From NCBI GenBank assembly GCA_964607755.1, contig CAZSMC010000003.1:69175-133174 (forward strand): a stretch of DNA of 64,000 nucleotides. Direction: 5' to 3'. This document shows positions 57,877 to 64,000 of this stretch, piece after piece. Numbering within the stretch: the stretch's first letter is position 1; every line of letters begins with the position of its first letter. Both the position numbers and the translations under genes were made by a program. Origin of the DNA: CAZSMC01 sp964607755 (lineage in GTDB: Bacteria > Zhuqueibacterota > Zhuqueibacteria > Residuimicrobiales > Krinioviventaceae). A model generated the notes under the pieces. The model had not been told where the DNA came from and ran no database searches. It saw nothing but the letters and a program-made list of their open reading frames with translations.

Positions 57877-58617
57877 TTTGACAATAAACTGCATATCATC
57901 AAAGAACAGGTTCGCATGAACTTTTTGCAGCACTTTTATAATCAAGCAGACGCACAGAATAAAGAGGTGGTTTGCACCTATAAATTTGAGGATATGGCCA
58001 AAGGTGCAGCGGTACTGGATCTTGAACGCGCCCGTATGAGCGAACTGGCAGATTTCCCCTGGCTGACTGACGATTCTATCGATTGGGGATCGTGGTGCCA
58101 TGTGCAAAATCCTGACTATAAATCCACAAACCGGTTGCTTGACTTTTTAATCGATGTGGTTTCCAAAAACGGCTGTGTTATGTTGAACATCCCGCCGACT
58201 GCACAGGGCGAGATTCCCGAGCCCGTACAGGAGCGGCTTCTTGAAATGGGAGAATGGTTAGCATTGAATGGAGAAGCGATTTATGGGACGCGGCCCTGGA
58301 AAATATTTGGCGAAGGACCGACAGGTGTCGTTGAGGGTCATTTGAGTGAGCGTGAAAATCCCGATAATGTTGCTGCGGATATACGATTTACCACCAAAAA
58401 GAAAAGCCTGTATGCGATTTCTCTGGCGTGGTCAAAGAGATCCTTGAGCATTCAATCCCTTGGAACAGATGCCGGATTCTATGAAAAGGATATAAAGTCT
58501 GTAAGACTCGTCGGGATTGACGATCCCCTGGTTTGGCATCAGGGAAAAGATGCGTTGGTTATCCAGATGCCGGAGGAAAAACCCTGCAAGCATGCGTTTG
58601 TTTTTGAAATTCAATAA
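57877..58617 (+). pseudogene. GH29 alpha-L-fucosidase, 5'-truncated C-terminal remnant
   Basis: The frame opens after a TAA at 57874 and homology-like sequence begins at once (DNKLHIIKEQVRMNFLQHFY). It continues through STNRLLDFLIDVVSKNGCVM and LNIPPTAQGEIPEPVQERLL, GEAIYGTRPWKIFGEGP, and the C-terminal beta domain, all typical of GH29 fucosidases. The N-terminal two thirds of the barrel, including the signal peptide and nucleophile Asp, are absent. The internal ATG at 57916 would give only 233 residues. The upstream 57846-57876 (GTGTCCGGTTAAG) looks like a transposon end, a possible cause of the truncation. Confidence 0.8.
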
Positions 58618-58636
58618 ATTGAAACAACCATGAGTC

Positions 58637-60100
58637 CTACTCGCTCACCAAAAGCATCACACACGGTTCATCTGTCTCTGTGGTTATCAAACCAGGCAAC
58701 TCGATTGATTTCAGAGTATCCCAGGTGGCTGTTTCTAAATGACATATTTGCCGCTCATACGTGCCTTTTCTCGCATTCAGGGTAATTTCTGCGTGGGCGG
58801 GAAAATAAAGTACATATTCCCCTTTTTGATTGGCCAAACAATATGCTTCATTGTTGTCTCTGTTGTCAATCAGATTATTGGAAGGTTCCAGAGTAAAGAA
58901 ATCCACCTTTTCTGTAAGCATTCTCGCGCTTTTGATCTGATTTTGCGCGTCCTGGTTTATGCCAATACCCGAGGGTGGCCGGTGAAATCGTACTGCTGCG
59001 TGCCCGGCAAATAGATTGCGCCAAAAACGTTCCTTTCCTTCCTGACTGTCCCGACACCAATCCTGATCCCTCGGACCACCGTAGATTTTTACATTATTGA
59101 TGGGTCGTACCATATTATTTTCGGCCACATGATTTTTGACCCACAATGCAGTTTCGTAATGCACCTGGCCCACCTGACCATTGTTGTTGGAAATATCGAT
59201 AAAGTTGTAAAATTCAGGATGATCAATGGTGTTCAAGGGAGTGGATCGATGGAGGTGTGGATGATCTTCTGTTTTTTGGATCTTTCTGATTCCGCTGATT
59301 TTCCCACCAGTCGGGTCCCAATTGTCCCACATTTCTGTTACATATATCTTTTTATTTATGCTATCCGCCTTGGCCATCAGGACGTTCGCCCAATACTCAC
59401 CCCATTCGGGCGGAGCATTGGTTTCATTATCAATAGAATATAAAACATGATGATACAGCAAACTGATGTCTGTAATTTTATCAACAAATTTTTGCTGAAA
59501 ATCCAACACTAAACGATTATTTTCGAGTGCCGGTATCGAGCGGAAAAAAGGATTTACTTTTTCCCAGCCTTTGTGACGATGTGTTTCTGGCAGATCGGAC
59601 GATTCAACGCTATAATTTACATTATTTTTCGGATTGTATGGATTCTTTTCCCAGTTTTCTTCATAAAAATCATAGGTTGCCCACAACTCGATCTGTACGA
59701 CAATATCTTTTGAGGCCGTCAGCGATAAAAAGTTTTCGAAACGTTCCCAAAACAGGGGATTGTATTGCTGCATATCGTATGTGCCGTCTTTGTTTTTCAT
59801 AAAAGGCCATACATCACCATCATCACGGCTGCTCATAGTGCAACGCAGGTAATTCCCTCCAACGGATTTCAGGAGCTTGATCTCTTGTTCTAACTGTGGG
59901 CTTTGAAAAAGGTTGTCATTGTTCGAGGCTCCCAACAACAAGGTTGGGATGCCGTCGAACTGCCAATAAGAGGCATTCTCCGTATAGACCGCGATCCCCT
60001 GATGTTCCTGATCAGAGGATGGCGCCATGCCTGTCAGGCTTGAACAGCAGATAATAAAGATCACTAGCGCAGATTGCATCCATCTATTTCTGTTCATCAT
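58637..60100 (-). CDS. Secreted glycoside-hydrolase-like protein (TIM-barrel, GH5/GH140-like)
   Basis: A 487-residue protein. The N-terminus (NRNRWMQSALVIFIICCSSL) is a signal, probably with a lipobox Cys. The body looks like a TIM-barrel glycosidase of the putative collagen-binding/apiosidase-like group: FDGIPTLLLGASNNDNLFQS, KSVGGNYLRCTMSSRDDGD, VVQIELWATYDFYEENW, LYSIDNETNAPPEWGEYW (an NE pair) and IYVTEMWDNWD. The catalytic pair is likely within these. ATG at 60100 is chosen because GGAGG lies 8 nt upstream; a TTG at 60115 is weaker. Its last codons and stop fall in a fragment matching the AGTAGGA repeat. Confidence 0.75.
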   Translation of the reverse strand: MMNRNRWMQSALVIFIICCSSLTGMAPSSDQEHQGIAVYTENASYWQFDGIPTLLLGASNNDNLFQSPQLEQEIKLLKSVGGNYLRCTMSSRDDGDVWPFMKNKDGTYDMQQYNPLFWERFENFLSLTASKDIVVQIELWATYDFYEENWEKNPYNPKNNVNYSVESSDLPETHRHKGWEKVNPFFRSIPALENNRLVLDFQQKFVDKITDISLLYHHVLYSIDNETNAPPEWGEYWANVLMAKADSINKKIYVTEMWDNWDPTGGKISGIRKIQKTEDHPHLHRSTPLNTIDHPEFYNFIDISNNNGQVGQVHYETALWVKNHVAENNMVRPINNVKIYGGPRDQDWCRDSQEGKERFWRNLFAGHAAVRFHRPPSGIGINQDAQNQIKSARMLTEKVDFFTLEPSNNLIDNRDNNEAYCLANQKGEYVLYFPAHAEITLNARKGTYERQICHLETATWDTLKSIELPGLITTETDEPCVMLLVSE

Positions 60101-60139
60101 ATAAATATCCTCCAAAATGAAATGCTTTTACAATTGAAA

Positions 60140-60158
60140 AGCGGTAGTCACGACCGCT
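60140..60158. repeat. AGTAGGAGCGGTC palindrome family, diverged copy c
   Basis: AGCGGT-AGTCACG-ACCGCT keeps the GCGGT/ACCGC arms of the family and overlaps the stop end of the restriction-gene fragment at 60148-60282. Assignment to the family is tentative. Confidence 0.35.
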
Positions 60159-60282
60159 CCGACGATTCGATAATTTTTATCTCCACCGCCGTCAATCTGT
60201 ACAATTCGTACACCAGCCGGTCGATCTGCTGGTCGGTGGCAGTGATGCGGCGGCCGAGCATTTCTTGCGTGCGGGGATCGCC
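60148..60282 (-). pseudogene. Fragment of the C-terminus of a Type II restriction-methylation gene
   Basis: Minus-strand frame reads GDPRTQEMLGRRITATDQQI then DRLVYELYRLTAVEIKIIES to a TGA at 60148. It matches the C-terminal ~45 residues of the gene at 62569-64000 (GDPRTQQLLDRHITTTDQHI..., DRLVYELYGLTEEEIGIVEG). The DNA is about 85% identical over some 80 bp by eye. Nothing of the rest of the gene precedes it. It is a remnant left by duplication or by recombination, and it brackets the DarTG locus. Confidence 0.8.
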
Positions 60283-60336
60283 TATCGTTACACACCTATC
60301 TTTATTTAAAATTGACATGCCCCTGGTTAGGTTTTT

Positions 60337-61380
60337 CTAAATCCAGGCTTCTTTACGTAATCGCTGCCATGCAATGTAGATATGCTTGGACTTTAACAGA
60401 TTCTGTTTTCGCGAATTCCATTGATGCACTTTATTGATAACACAATCAACATTATCGCTTTTCAGCTCGTGCGTACACACCCAGTGCACACTGGCAAGCA
60501 GTTCCATACCATAAGGCGTTTCAAATCCTTCAATCAGATTCTTGACCCGGTCGATTTTTTCGCGCGTTTCATCATATTGTTGCAAAAATGCTTCTGCTTT
60601 TTTGAGTGCTGACTCGTCCTTGATGTGCACAGGAACATTAGGGGCATTCTGACCGTCTCCGAAACCAATGATAAAATGACCTTCAATGTGATGCAGAACA
60701 TGCCGCAGATTATCAGCATAGGGTCCATAAATTCCCTTTTCATATTGCAGTTTAAGCGGAACCCCGGCTTTTTGCAAAAAATACATCAATTTCTGTATTT
60801 CTAACAGCGACAGACGGTAATCATAGCCGGGTACCGAGTAAATGCGCATCAGTTCTAAAAGTGAAGCGCGGCCATGTGTCATTTTCGGCGATTTTGATTT
60901 TTTTACCATCGACAGAGGCAGTGGGGCACCATGCGGCTCATACACGAATATTTGAACATCCTTTAGTGAAGCGAGATGTCTTGTTATCATTGTCCTGACC
61001 CGGTTCCAATCGAGTCCACCCAATCCGCTGCCGAGTGGCGGCAGGGCAATGGATTGAATATTATAGTTTTTTATTTCGTGCTTTAGTGTCTCTAATCCTG
61101 ATTCTATGTATTCATAGCGACTTTTAGATTTCCAGTGCGTTTTGGTCGGAAAGTTGATGATATAACGGGGATTGGTAAAGCTGTGAAGATCATGTACCAG
61201 TAATTTACCGGGTATTAATTCTCCTTGCTCACAGGCTTTTTTGTAAACTTTGTAGTTTTCTGGAAACGCTTTTTTAAACTGAAGAGCAATGCCTTTGCCC
61301 ATGACACCCACGGTATTCACCGTGTTAACCAGGGCTTCAGCATCTGCTTTTAGTATGTCACCTTGAGTGAATGTGATCAT
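60337..61380 (-). CDS. darG: DarG-type antitoxin, DNA ADP-ribosyl glycohydrolase (macrodomain)
   Basis: A 347-residue protein. Residues 1-155 are a macrodomain: MITFTQGDILKADAEALVNT, then VNTVGVMGKGIALQFKKAFP with the ADP-ribose-binding loop, and IALPPLGSGLGGLDWNRVR. The C-terminal domain (about 170-347, LLELMRIYSVPGYDYRLSLL and YEKGIYGPYADNLRHVLHHI) is the usual second half of DarG. DarG removes ADP-ribose added to thymidine in single-stranded DNA by DarT and binds the toxin. The gene appears intact. The original stop of the upstream darT lies 9 nt before its ATG, so this is a darTG operon whose toxin has decayed. Confidence 0.92.
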   Translation of the reverse strand: MITFTQGDILKADAEALVNTVNTVGVMGKGIALQFKKAFPENYKVYKKACEQGELIPGKLLVHDLHSFTNPRYIINFPTKTHWKSKSRYEYIESGLETLKHEIKNYNIQSIALPPLGSGLGGLDWNRVRTMITRHLASLKDVQIFVYEPHGAPLPLSMVKKSKSPKMTHGRASLLELMRIYSVPGYDYRLSLLEIQKLMYFLQKAGVPLKLQYEKGIYGPYADNLRHVLHHIEGHFIIGFGDGQNAPNVPVHIKDESALKKAEAFLQQYDETREKIDRVKNLIEGFETPYGMELLASVHWVCTHELKSDNVDCVINKVHQWNSRKQNLLKSKHIYIAWQRLRKEAWI

Positions 61381-61389
61381 CTTAAAAAC

Positions 61390-62025
61390 CTAATAGTATC
61401 AATCCGGTTTTAATTCAATAACTGGTTTGTGCTCTGTTAACTTGATGATACTTTTAACTTGTTGTGCGATTTTTTTATTCAAAACTGCGATTTGAGTCAC
61501 AATATTCTAATGGAAAAATCTGAAGACAAGGAATTCAGCCTGGCGCCGCTCTTTTCTATCCGGATCATCCGGGGTATTATGCCAGTATATTTCCTTCATG
61601 ACTGCAAAATCAACAATACGCTCTATTGCATCCAGGTTATTGGAATATTCAGCGTGTGACAATTCGGCATGACGGTCGGTGTAAACAAATTGACTGTTTT
61701 GTGAAATGACCAGATCTATGTTAGAAACCAGATGAATGATAGGTTCCTGTCCGTCCTGATAATCTGAGACATTTCCTTTATTAATCGTGTACAGCATCGG
61801 AGACCTTGGCGCAAAATAAAACGGAACATAATCGCCAAGACAACCGCCACTACCAACATTAACTTTTCTGCGCATTCTTCTGTCTTTGATGTGCTGGTAG
61901 CCTATTTTGTTATAGGATAAATTGCGCCTGATCCGTTCAGAATCCGACCATAATCCGTTTTCTTTAATGATACTTTCCAGATTATCAATGTGGGTAATAG
62001 GGTAAATGTCAATGTGGCGTCGCAG
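61390..62025 (-). pseudogene. darT: DarT DNA ADP-ribosyltransferase toxin, inactivated
   Basis: Minus-strand translation from 62025 is recognisably DarT without frameshift: IYPITHIDNLESIIKENGLW, GGCLGDYVPFYFAPRSPMLY, and RRQAEFLVFRFFH with the catalytic Glu of AEFLV. TAG at 61507-61509 then interrupts the frame, which continues NIVTQIAVLNKKIAQQ...ELKPD, TGA (61399-61401), YY, TAG. DarT proteins normally have FP-W and end in WYY, so both stops replace Trp codons, each by one G-to-A change. AAGGA is well placed for a start at 62025, but the codon there is CTG. An internal ATG start gives only 122 residues. The toxin is very likely dead. Confidence 0.85.
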
Positions 62026-62039
62026 CAGTTATCCTTTTT

Positions 62040-62568
62040 AATATAAAATCGTTATTCAGAGCTTAAAAATCAATAAAAAAAATCGGGATGGATACCAAAA
62101 CGGTAAACCGGTTTATGCTTGTTTGTTTAATTGTACTTTTAGTACATAAATACTGATATTTTTAAACCAGTAACCTCGGTCTCCATACCGCCATCCGCAC
62201 TATCCACTGTTCGCAACCCCCAAATCGAGCCGATTACGGCGCATATCTTCTTGGTGCACAACCCAATAAGCGAATAAGGTCAGTCCTGTGGGATATCCGG
62301 TGCTACTGAGGTTGAAAACCCTGAAATAAGGTCAACCCCGGCCAGACCGGATCGCAGCACAATACAGATGGACTGCCCCGTTTCTTCAAACAGCCGGGTT
62401 TTCACCTTATTCTTTGCCGGTGAACCTTAGTAGCAGTCGATGCAACATGAAAAAACCTTATTAGCTTATTTACATGACTGTGCTGGCGATACAATTTAGC
62501 GAATGCAGATACAAACTATTACAAACAGCATTATTTTATATCTGTGTCAATCTGTGAACATCTGTGGT
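62040..62568. other. Unexplained intergenic segment with long-range inverted repeats
   Basis: No intact gene. GCTACTGAGGTT (about 62311) can pair with AACCTTAGTAGC (about 62424), enclosing further complementary pieces (AATAAGGT and ACCTTATT). AATAAGGTCA occurs twice in direct orientation (about 62274 and 62336). A minus-strand frame reads LFAYWVVHQEDMRRNRLDLG before a stop and could be a decayed ORF. It may be a structured RNA, a recombination site or a degraded mobile element; none can be named. Confidence 0.4.
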
Positions 62569-64000
62569 TTATGTTTTTCTAACGCTCCCTTCCACAATCC
62601 CAATCTCCTCCTCCGTCAACCCATACAGCTCATACACCAGCCGGTCGATGTGCTGGTCGGTGGTGGTGATGTGGCGGTCGAGCAGTTGTTGGGTGCGCGG
62701 ATCGCCGGCTGCGGCGCGGCGGCGGTGCAGCTCCAGCATCTGCTGCACTAACTCGACGAGGCGGTCGTGCGCGGCTTTGTCGGCGGGATTTTCAAAATCC
62801 AATTCACAGATAGGTAACTTTTCAATAAATCGACGAGCATACGAAAAGAATCCACCACGAAAAGTGGTTGATATTTTTTTCAAATACCAATCCAATAATT
62901 TTGAGTTAAGCAAACCAAGCAGAAATCTATCATCATAATTTATAGAATCTTTAAGTTGAACTCCATATCCACCTGCATTGCCTCCACCGACAAAACAATA
63001 ATCAGCATTCTCATCTAAAGTAAAAGAGGCTCTTTTTGCCAAAACTTGATTGATAATTTTACGTTTTCCCATTTCTGCAATATTTTGATTTCTACCAAAT
63101 TGCCACCATTCAGCTATCTTCCATTTTCCACCTTCTCGTGACTCTAATTTCTTTCTAACTTTAAGTAAGTATTCCCAAGTTAGTGGATACTCATTTTCCA
63201 ATTCCTTCTGAGAAAAAAGGATAGCCTTTTCGTCAATTACATGATAAGGAAAAATTATCAAGTTGTCAGGGTTATCAATATGGTAAGTGTGGATTTCGGA
63301 ACCCTTTAATAAACTTTTAGTTACTTCTTCCTCGATCTCAAACTCTTCTTTTAATGCTTTCGAAAAAACCTTGTAACCGTTCGGCCCTATACCTTGATAT
63401 TTTAGGACAAAAACGGGATCTGCACTTGTCTGGACACCCACAAAAATTTTTGAAACATGCGACAAAGTTAATTTAAAATCAGATAATTTTTCGAATATTT
63501 CGGAACCTTGGCCTACGAAAAAATTCCATTCTGCTGAATTACACTTGACTAAATTGATCAAACCTGTAATTTCTTTTTGATTTTCTCTCCAATCTTTAAG
63601 ATTAGGTATCTTAATAAATTCAAACTTGTGTGTTTTATATTTTCTTAAAAATAAAAGGCAAGTATATGTCGTAGCTCCTTGAAAAACCTGCTGATCGCCG
63701 AAATGAACTATCCTGGACAAATGCCCATAATCAGTAACTATCTTGCGAATCCCTTCACCATATTTTGCATTAAAAAATTTATGTGGCAAAATAAAACCGA
63801 GCAATCCATTTTTGTTGAGCAGATCTAACCCCTTTTCTATAAAAACCACATAAATATCGTAATTTCCTTTGGAAGCCGATTTGTATTTCTTTTTGTAAAA
63901 TTCCACTTCCGTTGGTGCCCACTCTTTCATCGATTGAATCCGAATATACGGCGGATTCCCGATCACCGCATCAAACCCACCCTGGGCAAACACCTCGGCA
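62569..64000 (-). CDS. Type II restriction-methylation protein (Eco57I/TaqI-like), C-terminal 477 residues
   Basis: The frame runs off the right edge, so the N-terminus (nuclease and SAM motif) is outside. It begins EVFAQGGFDAVIGNPPYIRI, with the NPPY motif of N6-adenine methyltransferases that holds the flipped base. DIYVVFIEKGLDLLNKNGLL and GFILPHKFFNAKYGEGIRK follow, then a C-terminal target-recognition domain (about 190-430) resembling TaqI/Eco57I class enzymes, and a helical end (ITTTDQHIDRLVYELYGLTE). It may methylate and perhaps cut DNA as a single-chain Type IIG system, or be the modification gene of a larger system. Confidence 0.88.
   Translation of the reverse strand, partial: AEVFAQGGFDAVIGNPPYIRIQSMKEWAPTEVEFYKKKYKSASKGNYDIYVVFIEKGLDLLNKNGLLGFILPHKFFNAKYGEGIRKIVTDYGHLSRIVHFGDQQVFQGATTYTCLLFLRKYKTHKFEFIKIPNLKDWRENQKEITGLINLVKCNSAEWNFFVGQGSEIFEKLSDFKLTLSHVSKIFVGVQTSADPVFVLKYQGIGPNGYKVFSKALKEEFEIEEEVTKSLLKGSEIHTYHIDNPDNLIIFPYHVIDEKAILFSQKELENEYPLTWEYLLKVRKKLESREGGKWKIAEWWQFGRNQNIAEMGKRKIINQVLAKRASFTLDENADYCFVGGGNAGGYGVQLKDSINYDDRFLLGLLNSKLLDWYLKKISTTFRGGFFSYARRFIEKLPICELDFENPADKAAHDRLVELVQQMLELHRRRAAAGDPRTQQLLDRHITTTDQHIDRLVYELYGLTEEEIGIVEGSVRKT

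Noticed and set aside
61390..62025. Recoding of TGA or TAG as sense codons in darT
   Set aside because: TGA and TAG are used as ordinary stops by several intact genes here (tmk ends in TGA, RseC in TGA), so decay is simpler.

Overview
The window is a bacterial chromosome segment, most likely one scaffold of a metagenome-assembled genome. It has a 100-N gap at 12295-12394 with the same 55 bp on both sides, the pattern left by an unmerged de Bruijn contig overlap. Gene content points to the Fibrobacterota-Chlorobiota-Bacteroidota (FCB) side of the tree, perhaps a Calditrichota/KSB1/Ignavibacteria-like lineage. Indicators are several secreted proteins ending in type IX secretion (T9SS)-type C-terminal domains with the NPFNPS-like motif, a PorU-like C25 peptidase, a DUF2851 protein and pyruvate phosphate dikinase. 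The phylum is inferred from gene families only; no rRNA gene is present.

Layout. (1) 1-16936, all minus strand: an envelope or exopolysaccharide assembly cluster. It holds two MOP-family flippases, an O-antigen ligase/polymerase, three GT-C (GT39-like) membrane glycosyltransferases, three GT2 enzymes of the polyprenyl-phosphate type, two GT4-type transferases, a DUF2304 protein, a radical SAM/SPASM enzyme and two methyltransferases, mostly overlapping or abutting. The GT2 enzymes probably make lipid-linked sugars used by the GT-C enzymes. (2) 17078-23255: an S41 peptidase, tandem tRNA-Lys genes (UUU, CUU), a secreted GH10 xylanase, a pterin-carbinolamine dehydratase and a Tat-exported aldo/keto reductase. 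(3) 23315-37374: PorU-like peptidase with RseC, two tandem DUF362 proteins, a subtilase, a coiled-coil protein, a CapA-like protein and DUF2851. (4) 37748-47072, plus strand: rsmI, a CDP-alcohol phosphatidyltransferase, inositol-3-phosphate synthase, MATE transporter, tmk, a second S41 peptidase and ppdK. (5) 47313-60100: an accessory polysaccharide-degradation region with hairpin repeats. It contains a large modular secreted protein, GH5, AbgT transporter, sulfatase and GH-like protein, and three broken genes (3'-truncated sulfatase, an orphan T9SS tail, 5'-truncated fucosidase). (6) 60148-64000: a defence island with an intact DarG antitoxin, a decayed darT toxin, a large Type II restriction-methylation gene running off the right edge, and a second fragment of that gene's 3' end.

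Most notable: darT is recognisable along its length but carries two nonsense codons, each where tryptophan is expected, and has CTG where its start codon should be, while darG is intact. The accessory half also carries at least three families of perfect or near-perfect palindromes, including a cluster of four hairpins at 48821-48953, and an unexplained structured 530-bp segment (62040-62568).
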